A stretch of DNA of 64,000 nt. It comes from Hemerocallis citrina. Lineage: Eukaryota > Streptophyta > Magnoliopsida > Asparagales > Asphodelaceae. Location: assembly GCA_017893485.1 (NCBI GenBank), contig CM030366.1, positions 103,575,796 to 103,639,795 of the forward strand, read 5' to 3'. Under the pieces are notes generated by a model, which saw only the letters and a list, made by a program, of their open reading frames with translations, had not been told where the DNA came from and did not search any database. Within the stretch, counting starts at the first letter, position 1. The number at the start of each line of letters is the position of its first letter. Shown here piece by piece: positions 23,791-34,345 of this stretch. The translations under genes and the position numbers were made by a program.

Positions 23791-23910
23791 TTGGTTTTTT
23801 TTACCCAGAGCCTACCCCTACCTCGGCGTTTTATAACAAAACGCCGGTATAGAGTGTATATACCCCGACGTTTTTTAGGAACGCTGGGGTAGTTTATAAA
23901 ATTTACAAAT

Positions 23911-24615
23911 CTGTGTTGAAGAATCTACCACAACTCGTAGTGCTAATAGCGGAAGTACACCACAAGCAATAGAAACTACCAAGACTTAGATGAACCAAGA
24001 ACAAGCCACCACGATATATGCAAGATCTTACAAGAACACAATCAATATGCAGAGATAACCAATACTTCTTATCTCCCAAGAAATGTAAAGATTACAAAGA
24101 TATTACAACTCTCAATCTCTCTCCCTCACCTTCGAGAAAAACTCGGCACAATTCCCTCTTGAAGTTGAACAATGATAACGACTCACCTCTTGATCTCATC
24201 AGTGATGGATTAGATCCACACAAACCTTCTATAGCCATATATATAGCACTCAAGTAAACCCTAAAAGATAAACACAAATTCAGCTTTTTGGGTCTTAAAC
24301 TCGTAAACCCAAATAACATACAGCATTGCTGTCGGTCGACCACACTCCCAGGTCAGTCGATCGCAACGTGTAAAGTCCACACCTGAGACATGACCGGTCG
24401 ACTGCACGGTCGACCGTCCCCTTCTTTATTGAAACCTGTACACTCGAAGAACTCTCAGCAGCTTGGGTAGGCCGACCGCACACCTGGTCGGTCAACCGCA
24501 ACTCTTCAGTCACACTTCTTCTACTTGCTGTTATTTTCTCTTACTGTCTTTGTCTCCTCTTCTTCTTCTCCAACTTCAAGTATTCAGTGCCTACGTGTAT
24601 TTGAGACCACAATCC
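23911..24615 (-). mobile_element. Probable solo LTR inserted in CACTA end
   Basis: It splits the two groups of CACTA sub-terminal repeats. The plus strand starts TGTGTTGAAGAATC and ends near GAGACCACA. A TATATATAG run lies at about 24236-24244. It holds several CGGTCGACCG-like near-palindromes at 24332-24500. I see no clean target duplication, so the limits are approximate and the superfamily is not determined. Confidence 0.4.
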
Positions 24616-24705
24616 TAATAATTTTGTTATCTTCCAAGCCTAACCCGGTGCTTCTACCAAAGCGCCGGGATAAAAACGCCGGGGTAGACTAAAAATGTTG
24701 TCGTG

Positions 24706-25185
24706 TGAATACTAATTGATAGATACTGATTACAACATATTACAACATATTAATGATATTAAACATGCTTATAGTTACAACATATTCGACATGCTTATAA
24801 TTACAACAAATTAGCATGAACAAATAAGTTAATTGAGTTCTCATATTGCTATTAAAGGTGAGGTAACAAAAGGAAAGTGTATACACAGTAATACTATACA
24901 AGCTAATTATCTACCAAATAATTATTATTACTTTTTTATTGTACGGCACATGTATATTTAATATCAATTCTCTGGTTTCTAATGAAACCATAATCACCCT
25001 TTTTAAAAAATTAAATGAGCACTATTATTTATATGCCTTCTTATCCAAATATGCATGTATCCATGCAAATTATCCTTTCTTATTTACTAAACCATGTCGT
25101 ACTTTTATTATTATTACTATTTTATTTTTCGCTATTTTTTTAATTTTATTTTTATATACAAAATACATTTTAAAATTAAGTCTGG
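24706..25185 (-). other. Leader of the LTR-3 gypsy element, no genes seen
   Basis: AT-rich DNA between the CACTA end and the primer site at 25186. By position it is the start of the internal region of the element whose LTR is at 25205-27777. The rest would lie beyond the CACTA insertion, outside the window. No coding signal seen. Confidence 0.45.
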
Positions 25186-25197
25186 GCTCTGATACCA
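25186..25197 (-). other. Primer binding site (initiator Met tRNA) of LTR-3 element
   Basis: The minus strand reads TGGTATCAGAGC, seven bases inside the LTR end at 25205. This fixes the LTR as the 5' LTR of a minus-strand element. Confidence 0.9.
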
Positions 25198-26665
25198 AAT
25201 TACCTGTAATGCCCCTGACCAGTAAACTCACGTGTCACAAGAAATTTCAGGTGTAACATTTGCAACAGAACAATTTTATTCATATCACATAACTTTTCAA
25301 AATACAAGTACAAAATATACTTATATTCTAATTCTTCGGTAATACCGTAAAAAATGGCGCTTCTAACATCTTTTGATATTTTATAGTAAACCTGAAACTT
25401 AAAACATAAAAGGGTGAGGACAAAAATTTGGTCAGTAAAGATTGCACCGCTGAGGTTTCCTAACAATGGATAATAATTCAGCTATAAAATTTACAACATG
25501 TAGGTGATAAGAAACATATGGATGATTTTAAATAAGGTGGTGGTAACAATATTACACTCATAAAAAAGTAGAATTATTATATTCAAAGAAAAAAAAAATC
25601 TTATTTCGATGATTAAATCATTTAATTTTTAAATACCGAGTGTATGCTGCTTTTTGAACAAATTTCGATCTTGGTAATATCGTCACACCGAGGGTATTCT
25701 TCACCCTCCTTTTACAATCAATATCCCACGACTGTGGGTTGTTTAATTCAGTTTATTTACTCATCATTTTTATAGCAAACATAACTTATACATATTTTTG
25801 AAAATATAATCGATTTTAACATGCAAGGATGAAAGAAGACTAGACGAATAATATTTGACTGTAAAAGAAGAAAACAAGCATAAGTACGAATCCCTCGCTT
25901 TCAATTTTTTTTTGCTATCCCATAATATCTATTCTTCTTGTTGATAGCTTTTCTTAATCTCTTATTCTTATTTATTTTGTTTCCTTTAAATTTTTTCTTG
26001 CTCTATAACCCAGTTAAGGACCCTATTTATAGGGGAAGAAAGGCTAATTCCATCGACTGCCTTGTCTTTCTATTTCTAATATCTTTTAGATTTTTATGAG
26101 TTAGCTTAGACTCCACGTTAAGCTATCTCTGGTAGCCAAGTTTAATCCTATTTCGAACTTCATCCCATTTTCAAGAGCATCATTTTGTATGGCTTGGCAG
26201 TCAAACTGCACCCCATTTTCAAGAGAAAATTTTGCCCTGCCCCATTTTCTGAAAATATTTGGCGCTCTGCCCCACTTTCAAAAATAATTAGCGATCTACT
26301 CCTGTTTAGGATACGTCAGCATAAACCGTTATTGAAAATAACGGTATAGGTTATTTACATGTCATTATTCTCAATAACAGCATCTATTTTACATTTTTTT
26401 TCCATGCCGTTATTTGAAATAACGGCATCAGTATATTTCTCTTACAAGTGTGAATCTTCCAACTTTAAAAAATTCTAAGTGTGAAAAAAACTTATAAATA
26501 ATGTCGTTATCCTGAATAACGGCATTCGAATGACTGATGCCGTTATTAGAAATAACGACATCAGTTATATATAAATAAACTCTTGCCGTTGTCTGGAAAC
26601 AGGGAGAATGAATAATAATTTAATTTTAAAAAATATATATATAACTGATGGAATAACAACATCAG

Positions 26666-26666
<1 letters not shown>

Positions 26667-26746
<80 letters not shown>
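26667..26746. repeat. (TA)n microsatellite, left of MITE
   Basis: About 40 TA units directly abutting the left end of the nested MITE. Confidence 0.97.
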
Positions 26747-26749
<3 letters not shown>

Positions 26750-27087
26750 AGCCCTTCGGTTGAGAACTCCGTGAGAACTCACGAAGTAAACCCGTCATGA
26801 AAAATCCGAACCGACCATCTCGTTCTACATGTCTTAGATAGCATAACATAAAGAATTCAAATAATTTGAAGTTCGTTTGCTCATCCATCAAATGGAGTAG
26901 AATTTTCAGCCATACAATTTTGCGATGATGTAAATCATGGGAAAACGAACTTCAAATTATTTGAATTCTTTATATTATGCTATCTAAGGCATGTAGAACG
27001 AGATGGTCGGTTCGGATTTTTCATGGCGGGTTTACTTCGTGAGTTCTCACGGAGTTCTCACCAAATTAGTTCTCAACCGAAGGGCCA

Positions 27088-27089
<2 letters not shown>
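26747..27089. mobile_element. MITE embedded in (TA)n, copy 1
   Basis: Long terminal inverted repeats of about 140 bases: GCCCTTCGGTTGAGAACT at both ends, continuing through GTGAGAACTCACGAAGTAAACCC to CAAATAATTTGAAGTTCG. The right arm has about 15 extra bases. There is (TA)n on both sides and no other target duplication. A second copy is at 57524-57775, also in microsatellite DNA. Confidence 0.85.

Positions 27090-27142
<53 letters not shown>
27090..27142. repeat. (TA)n microsatellite, right of MITE
   Basis: About 26 TA units directly abutting the right end of the MITE. Confidence 0.97.
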
Positions 27143-27145
<3 letters not shown>

Positions 27146-27777
27146 AATTAACTTATTCGTCAGAGAGGAAGAATAATAAGTTACTTTTTTATATAAAAAA
27201 GTATAACTGATGCCGTTATTCCAAATAACGGCATCAGTATTGAAAATGTCGTTATTTGAAATAACAACATCTATTATAAGGTTTTCACACTTGCAACTTT
27301 TTCTCTAAATGGAGACTACAAGCTGTCGAAAAACAAAATAACCTATGCCGTTATTCCAAATAACGGCATGACACTTTTTTTAAATATAGATGCCGTTATT
27401 GAAAATAACGACACGTAAATAATCTATGCCGTTATTTCCAATAACGGTTTATGCTGACGTGTTCTAAACATGGGTAGATCGCTAATTGTTTTCGAAAGTG
27501 GGACAGAGCACCAAATATTTTCAAAAGGTGGGGTAGTACGGCAAAATTTTCTTTTCAAGACAACTTCATCCCATTTTCAAAACTATCATTTTGTATGGCT
27601 TGGCAGCCAACTACACCCCATGTCCGGTCATTCTTTAGATAGCCTATGTAGGACAACCCACGTAAACATCCCATATCTTTTTCTTTTTCTTTTTCTTTCT
27701 TTTTCTTTTTTAAGTTACCGCTACATTTCATAATTAAAATATCATTCGAAAAATATTGTAAAATTCGGGATATTGCA

Positions 27778-28111
27778 CTTGAAGGTTCGGCAGAGGGTTC
27801 CCTCATCGTCATCACTGCCTTTTTTTTGAAGGCTGGAGGGACGATGCCGACTCACCTGACCTCTTGCGCCTCTTCTTCGAGCCATCCGACGTCTTCCTCT
27901 AGATCTCCATCCTCCGAGCGAGAACTTCTTCCTCTTTGATCATCTCTATAAGGAAAAACAGGAGTTAGATATAAAAAAAAGTCAAACATGCATAAAAAAA
28001 TCTAAGACAAGAAAAACATACTAAGGTCCGCTAGACACATCCCTCACTTTGTCGAAACCACTACCCCTTGAGCAAACAGGCGATCGAACACCCCTTACTC
28101 ATCTTTTGTAT
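27778..28111 (-). pseudogene. Tat-R antisense gene, downstream fragment
   Basis: Continues the gene at 48456-49380 once the solo LTR between them is removed. The minus strand has a probable intron (donor near 28020, acceptor TTATAG near 27950) and then an exon reading MIKEEEVLARRMEI, stop, RKTSDGSKKRRKRSGESASS. This matches the layout of the Tat-Y gene, where an exon just after an intron reads TKKRKRAAEGASSG. It is cut at 27777 by LTR-3. The match is by position and composition, so moderate confidence. Confidence 0.5.
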
Positions 28112-28798
28112 TGTAACTCCTTGTTTTAATTGTACGTATTTTCTACATATTTTCTTGTTATTATTTTTATTTCGGTCATCTACTATTCTTTTTCTTCTAT
28201 TGAACTCATTTGCATACACTGGATTTTTTAATTATTTGTTAACTAGCGTTATAGCCCAAATCTTGTCTAGCCATTATATTATTGTGATTCTTATATTTAA
28301 ATTCAAACCCAAACCCGAAACCTAGTTAATCTAAACCCAAACCCAAAACTTAACCCACTAAATTAAACCCAGTCCCAAGTTCTAACCATTAAACCCTAAT
28401 TCCCATCATTTAATCACTATATATTAACCCTAATCTCCATCAACCGTCATCTCCAAAACACCCTGCCCGGCCTCCACTTCTACTTCATCTCCTACGACCA
28501 ACACCCGATCACCCCCTTGCTGTCTATTCCTGAGCATCATTAAACCCAACTCCCGACCACCCCCTTCCTGCCTATTCCCGAGCACCATCAACCCAACACC
28601 ATACCCGGCCTCCACTGTCATTAAAACCCATCACCTTGCTTCCCCTTCATCTCCATCGGCCCCAATTCCACTTCAACCCGCACACCACCTCCACTAGCCA
28701 CCACTACCTTCATCTTCAACCAAACCCGACCACCAAATAGCAATCATCATCACCCTGACCCCCATCAACTCCTCCACCTCATCGAAACTCGAACTCCA

Positions 28799-29035
28799 TT
28801 GTTGCTGCCACTATTACTACCATCGTTGTTGTTGCTGCCATTGCTTGCTACCGCTGCCGCTGTCATTGCTTGCTGCCTCCACCTTGCTGTCATTGCTTTC
28901 GTCGTCGTTGTCGTAATTGCTGTCGTCGCTGCCATAGCTATTGTCTTGCCTTCGTTGTGTTGCTGCTCTTGTGTCGCCGCCCGTTGCTATTGTTGCTTCT
29001 CTTCTTCCCGTTGTTCGTCCCCATTTGTAATCATT
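28799..29035 (+). repeat. Imperfect TTGCTGC/GCTGTC trinucleotide-like tract
   Basis: Degenerate runs of TTG, CTG and GTC triplets within the leader part of the solo LTR. They give repetitive Leu/Cys/Val open frames in two registers that I do not regard as genes. Confidence 0.6.
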
Positions 29036-29312
29036 GTATAGAGGTAAGAGTTATCTTGAACTCTTGCAAGTAGTCCTTTCTCTTTATTGAATTATCGTAC
29101 CATCGATTCCAATCATAACTCATTTTGTATCGAATTATCGTATTAACACTTTTTTCATGATCTATTCTCGATTTATTCGAGTCTTGAACCACTTGATACA
29201 TGTATACCCATGTTGAACCATTCTATTTGATTTCCTTCAATTCAATAATCATAGAAAGACTCATGTAATTTCAATGTCATGACACCATATTGTATACACC
29301 ACGTAAGCACAA

Positions 29313-29314
<2 letters not shown>

Positions 29315-29364
<50 letters not shown>
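29315..29364. repeat. (TA)n microsatellite at Tat-Y insertion site
   Basis: About 25 TA units. Tat-Y inserted into the run, and ATATA is found on both sides of the element. It resumes at 42720-42731. Confidence 0.95.
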
Positions 29365-29369
<5 letters not shown>

Positions 29370-29974
29370 CCGCTAAATTCGGTGTGGGGGCAAACAGATG
29401 AATTTGTGAGTTCTTGGGGAAACTGAATAGGAGAACCTGTATACCTGTTCCGTCGAACTCTGACCGTTGCTCCCGCCGTAGACCTGCAAAAAGTGCGAGA
29501 CACCGGGGTTGTTCCCGGCGACGCACCCTCCGACGCTCAAGTCAGTAACCAGAATTGATTATGAAAGAGCGTTTTAACTAGAGAAAGATTGATTACCTCT
29601 TAATGGAGATGGGTGAGGGGTATTTATAGGCGTCTTAGGGACTGGTTTTAGGAATGTAATCCCCGTGATTAGATAAGGAATATTCCTCGTAGTCAGATAA
29701 GGCGTGTAATCTGATAAGGTATATTCCCTGTAATCAGTTAAGGAATTTAATCCCTAATCCCCAGTGAAAAGATAGATGTGAATCATGGCCGTTGATTTAG
29801 ATCTAATCAGGGACCTTGATTGTATCTTGCTGGACCGGGCATGCAGCGGGTTGGAACCCGTGCCCAGTTGAGGTGGATCTGTTTGTTATGTGAAATTACC
29901 ATCTTGCCCCTGAGCTGTAGGATTCGTGCCCCATTTGGACGGTCTCGATTGAACCCCTGTTTTTGGCCACATCA
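29365..29974 (-). repeat. Tat-Y 3' LTR (610 bp)
   Basis: In element orientation starts TGATGTGGCC at 29974 and ends AGCGGCAACA at 29365. A TATA-like TATTTATAG lies at about 29618-29626. Three substitutions against the other LTR, near 29482, 29790 and 29840. Confidence 0.97.
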
Positions 29975-29992
29975 CGAGCCCCCCACTCCTAA
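29975..29992 (-). other. Tat-Y polypurine tract
   Basis: On the minus strand AGGAGTGGGGGGCTCG directly precedes the 3' LTR. The Tat-R element has AGAGTGGGGGGCTT at the same place. Confidence 0.85.
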
Positions 29993-30447
29993 AGGCTGAG
30001 GGTGATCAGTCTTTGAGGAGTAGTTTGACTAACTTAGTGGTCAGTAGGGCTGTACCGTAGTCTGAATGGGTGATTTTTGAATCCTGGAGCGCGGGGGTAG
30101 GTTAGTTCCTCCTTTTTTGCTGCCCTACGATGCTCCAAAGCTGTATCGAGTTTTTATTTATTTTTCCGGATTATTTATTTAACTTTGCGATGTATTGGCT
30201 AATTGTTCGGGGGTTTTAACCGTATATTCTAGGCGATAATTGCTCTTTCGGTGGCTTAGAAATATCCCCCGAATTTTTAATTATTTCCTGGAATTTTTAG
30301 CTAATTTTCCCGAATTTTTAGCGATTTTTCGCAATTTTTTAAATAAGTAAAACGATTTAAATAAATAAAAATCAATTTTTAATACCCATTTATGGTGTGG
30401 CGTCATCTGGGCCTTCGATCAAGGCGGAGCGCGAGTTTCAGAATGAT

Positions 30448-31114
30448 CAGACGATCCCTGTTCCTCTGAAGGATTTTTTCCCAAAAACGAGGGTCGGCAC
30501 TCCGTCACCTCGTCTCGGAGGCGTGGCGCCGCGGCTCAAGGGGTCGGCGTCTTGGTTCGAAGGGTCGGTACCTCGGTTCGGAGAATCCGAGGTACGTGGC
30601 ATCATCTAGGCCGTCCATCCCCAGCGTGGATCCCCATAAAACGCTATCTTGTCGTTTTGTGGACGTGGCAAGATCTGGGTCGTCCATCATGACGAGCGCG
30701 CTTTTCTACAAGATCTAACGGCTCATAAGGGTCGGAGCGCTTTTTTGCCAAAAACGAGGGTCGGTACCCCAGCGTCCCGGCTCGGAGGTATAGTGCCGCG
30801 GCTCGAGGGGTCGGCGACTTGGTTTGAAGGGTCGGTACCTCGGTTCGGAGAATCCGAGGTACGTGGCATCATCTAGGCCGTCCATCCCCAGCGTGGATCC
30901 CCATAAAATGCTATCTTGTCGTTTTGTGGACGTGGCAAGATCTGGGTCGTCCATCATGACGAGCGCGCTTTTCTACAAGATCTAACGGCTCATAAGGGTC
31001 GGAGCGCTTTTTTGCCAAAAACGAGGGTCGGTACCCCAGCGTCCCGGCTCGGAGATGTAGTGCCACGGCTCGAGGGGTCGGCGACTTGGTTTGAAGGGTC
31101 GGTACCTCGGTTCG
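30448..31114 (+). repeat. 267-bp tandem repeat upstream of antisense cassette
   Basis: Two nearly identical 267-bp units (30581-30847 and 30848-31114) follow a partial diverged unit. A further partial copy is around 31395-31545. Shared blocks include AACGCTATCTTGTCGTTTTG (30639, 31406; a variant at 30906) and TTGCCAAAAACGAGGGTCGG (about 30743, 31010, 31509). Short frames here are repeats of each other and not separate genes. Confidence 0.9.
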
Positions 31115-31783
31115 CATCCCTCCGCGCCGTTTCCCGGGGAACGAGTTGAGCGTTTTTGGGTCAACTCGGTAGCTCGGTTGCTGAGCCTTTCGTTCGATAG
31201 CTCGGCTCGTTAGACCGGTCCCCGAGTCGCTGCTCGTGTTTTTGAGGGTTCCGTCACTCCGTGTTAAGTACCTCGGTTGCTCGGCTGAGCTGTTCGGTAG
31301 CTCGGCCGACCAAGCCGATGGCAGGCAGTTCGGAAGGTCTGCGTGGACGGATCTGGGCCGTTCATCTTGGCACGCATCACGAGGATGGGGTTCAGATCAC
31401 GAAAAAACGCTATCTTGTCGTTTTGTGGGCGTGGCGCAATCTGAACCGTCCATCAAATTCTGACGCGAATTTCGGAGAGATCCGACGGCGACTTTGCCTC
31501 GGGAGGATTTTTTGCCAAAAACGAGGGTCGGTATCTCGTCACCTCGGTTTGCATTCCTCCGCGCCGTTTCCCGGGGAACGAGTTGAGTGTTTTTGGGTCA
31601 ACTCGGTAGCTCGGTTACTGAGCCTTTCGCTCGATAGCTCGGCTCGTTAGACCGGTGGCCGAGTCGTTACTTGTGTTTTTGAGGAGTTCCTCCATCTCTC
31701 GTACCGTCGCCCTCTTCCCGCTGGGCGTTTTGGCTTCTTAGTGGGCCTTTGGGATTCCCAAGGAGGCCCGTTACCACTTGGGG

Positions 31784-31790
31784 TTATAAG
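31784..31790 (+). promoter_or_regulatory. TATA box of Tat-Y antisense cassette
   Basis: GGGTTATAAGTT is followed by a pyrimidine-rich leader (CATTTCTCACTTTTCACTCC) about 30-50 bases on and an ATG at 31995. The Tat-R copy has CTATATATAA and a similar CTTTTCTC leader at the corresponding place. Confidence 0.6.
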
Positions 31791-31994
31791 TTACCATTTC
31801 TTCACCCCTGAGCTCATTTCTCACTTTTCACTCCACGATTTTACTTTTGTTCTCTAAGTCTTCTGCTAGCGGCGCTCTTGCTCCACGGTGTTGACGTTAG
31901 CTGTCGCGTGGGCCAGGCGATTTCCGGCGAGCATTTTCCGACCGTGAACGTCACTTCAAAGGTTAGTTTGCTTTTGCCTTTGCTTTTTCAAGAG

Positions 31995-34181
31995 ATGTCA
32001 AGGGTTAGCTCGGGGAGTGGTACCTCGTCCTCGGGCGATGATAGCGCTGGGGAGAGGAGTAGGGTGGAAGCTCGAAGAAAGGGGAAACAAATGGCCGAAC
32101 CGTTGATTACCGAGTCGAGGGTCGGGAAGAAGAGGAGGACGGGGGAGACTTCGCCCCCCATAGTGGGGGTGATTGTGGAGAACCCGAAGCGAGCCCCCGA
32201 GATGGGACAATATCCTTCGGTCCTGTCCGGGCATTCGGGTGTCAGGCAGTACGAGGGCGATCTTCTGGAGAAAGCGATCTACGGAAAGTCGAAGATCGTC
32301 GAGGAGCCTAGCCCGTTCCTTCACTCCGAAGCCGACGAGCTCACTTCGTCGTTGTCTGAGAAGGATCTTCTCCGGATCAGGAAGGCCTTCGCTATCCCGT
32401 CGGAGTACAAGCTGATGGTCGCTGGCCCCGGGATGCGAGCAAACTCTAAGTTGCCGTCGTCGGACATGTGCATGTTTGACGTCGACTCCTTGAACGCGGG
32501 ACTGCGTTTTCCGCTGCACCCTTTCATACTCCAGATCCTCGGTTGGTATTGTCTCGCCCCCACTCAATTCAGTCCGAACACTTGGCGTCATGTGAACGCA
32601 TTCTTGCTTCAGTGCCACCGAGCCGAGGTAGCGCCGGACTTATCAGTTTTCCGGGGCCTGTATCGGATAAACAGGCAACACCAGACGGAGTACCGGTACT
32701 ACTTGGGGCCGAGGAGAGGCGTTAAGATTGTAGAGAATCCCGACTCACTTAAGGTTTGGAGGGAGAAGTATTTTATCATAAGGGGTGAAGTGATTCGGCA
32801 TATTCCGTCCCGGTGGAAGGTGGAGGTGCCGAAATTTGCGCGAAGCGACCCCGCACTATCTGAGGCCGAGGAGGATGTAGCGAGGAGGATCACGGCCCTT
32901 CCGGTACTGAGTTGGAGGGAGTTGACCGAAGAGGTGTTGTTCGGGTCCGGACTAAGCCCCATCGACCCGAGTACGCTCTTGACATCTCATTCATTTTTTT
33001 TTCTAAGTCTTCAATTCGTCTGTCTTGATTCGTTTTCTTTTTTCGTTGATGCAGAGTCGATGAAGATTGACTTTAAAGCTATGATGGCCGATAGGTCCAA
33101 GCTGACCGGGACCAAAAAGAGGAAGAGGGCGGCCGAGGGTGCGTCTTCGGGTGCGCAGCCCGCGGTCGCTACTAACGTTACTCTGCCTCCCCCGGCTACC
33201 GAGGTGCCTTCGGAGGTTGTGGTGGTGGAGGGGACCTCGGCCCCTGTCGCCCCGTCTGCGAACGAGGGTGTCTTTGATGTCAATGCGGCGCTGGCGCTCG
33301 AGTTTCCCCCGTTGACTAAGGACGCCGAGGAAATCCTGACCGAGCAGCACAAGCAGTTGTTTGTGCCGAACTGGCGGGTGAAGAATCATGATGGTTTCCT
33401 CGGCAACTCGCAGATGTCAATGCAGGTCGTCAAGCACTTGGCGACCCCGAAGGATAAGGCCGCACTGAAAGCAGGAAGGGTCGGCGACGACACTTATGAA
33501 GTCGCCCGGGGGCTTGTTTCGGTAAGTGTTCGCAAATTTCTTCAAGTTTGTTACTCGGTTAGTACTTCGTACTTATCGTTGTCTTCGTAGGCCACCGTTC
33601 ACTTCGGCCATCTCATCGAGGCGTTCGCCGAGCAGGAGAAGGAGCTGAAGTCCGCCAGCGAGAAAGACAGGCTGGCGAAGGTCAGGGCGGTCAAGGATCT
33701 CGAGGCCGAGCAGAGGCGAGCCGAGGCTCTGGACGTTCGGGTGGCCGACCTCACTGCCGACCTGAAGAAAGCGAAGGAGAGCCTTGCAGCGGAGTCCGCC
33801 AAAGCCGCCAAGGCCGCCGAAGAGCTTGCTGCGGCGGTGAAGTCCTTGGCCGACGAGAAGGCGGAGAGGGAAGCGCAGGCCGCGAGGATCAGGGAGAGGT
33901 TGAAGCCGAGGTCGAGGCTGAGGCGAAGAAACATATGGCTGAGAACATGGAGCAATCCTATCAGACGGCCCTGGACCACGTTCAGGCTCGCGTCCCCGGC
34001 TTCGAGCGAGTTGGCTATCGACTTTGGCCCGAGTCGCCCGTAGACGATGAGGAGGGAGATGATGAGGACGAGGCCGAAGGCGAAGACGGGGGGGGGAGAG
34101 GACGAACCGGCTAAGGGAGAGATCGAGGGGCCGTCCGTCGATGCGTCCGGGGTCGGAGCGGAGACGCAGGTGGACCCTTGA
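31995..34181 (+). pseudogene. Tat-Y antisense accessory gene, PF04195-like, intron-containing
   Basis: Runs opposite to gag-pol. Start MSRVSSGSGTSSSGDD at 31995, then a basic KKRRTG patch, then a conserved block FPLHPFILQILGWYCLAPTQ with PNTWRHVNAFLLQC and FRGLYRINRQ. This matches the plant 'putative gypsy type transposon' family (PF04195), whose function is unknown. Introns are inferred at 32971-33054 (GTACGC...TGCAG) and 33522-33590 (GTAAGT...CGTAG). The second must be removed to avoid a stop. The last exon (33591-34181) encodes an Ala/Lys/Glu-rich coiled coil ending in an acidic tail. It needs a one-base shift near 33890 and a compensating one in a run of eight G at 34087. These may be real lesions or base-calling errors. 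Confidence 0.75.
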
Positions 34182-34345
34182 TTCTTTCGTTAAACTTTTT
34201 GTAGTTTTTGTTTTGCTTTCTCTTCCGAACTTTGTAACGCCTTTTGCGGACTGGCCACCGCTTCTTGATGAATGAAAGAACGTTTTGTCTTTGAAATTTT
34301 GTCTAAGTGTTTGGTTCGGTCGTAGGATAGGCCCCCGTCACGGCG

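Larger units (their letters stand above)
22840..24705 (-). mobile_element. CACTA element, terminal piece with GC palindromes
   Basis: This continues the CACTA leader after gypsy-2. Read on the minus strand the end is CACGACAACATTTTTAGTC at 24705, one base away from a CACTA terminus. Sub-terminal units of TACCCCGGCG-type with inverted partners lie at 24640-24690 and again at 23815-23895 (ACGCCGG, CGCTGGGGTAG). Such subterminal repeats are where CACTA transposases bind. The two groups are separated by a 0.7-kb insertion. The left terminus is outside the window. Confidence 0.6.
26225..27551. mobile_element. Mutator-like fold-back element (copy B)
   Basis: A perfect 9-bp target duplication TTTTCAAGA (26216-26224 and 27552-27560) flanks terminal inverted repeats of more than 120 bases starting GAAAATTTTGCC. 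A 9-bp duplication with long inverted repeats is the Mutator-like signature. No transposase is encoded. The interior holds repeated perfect dyads such as GCCGTTATTTGAAATAACGGC-type units (26327, 26406, 26510, 27215, 27346, 27428). A (TA)n-flanked MITE is nested in its centre. Confidence 0.88.
25205..27777 (-). repeat. 5' LTR of a minus-strand gypsy element (LTR-3)
   Basis: In element orientation it begins TGCAATATCCCGAATTTT at 27777 and ends GGGGCATTACA at 25205, followed by the iMet primer site. A TATA box CTATAAATAGG is at about 26025-26035. It is split by the Mutator-like element at 26225-27551. A 65-70 bp tandem duplication (TTCATCCCATTTTCAA...GGCTTGGCAG) lies on both sides of that insertion at 26157-26215 and 27563-27620. 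The element was inserted into the antisense gene of Tat-R. Confidence 0.82.

Noticed and set aside
28799..29073. Overlapping Leu/Cys/Val-rich ORFs
   Set aside because: Two registers of a degenerate triplet tract inside an LTR; low-complexity artefacts.
31998..33389. Long minus-strand ORFs opposite the Tat-Y accessory gene
   Set aside because: Shadows of the plus-strand gene. They have no family motifs, while the plus strand has clear ones plus splice sites.
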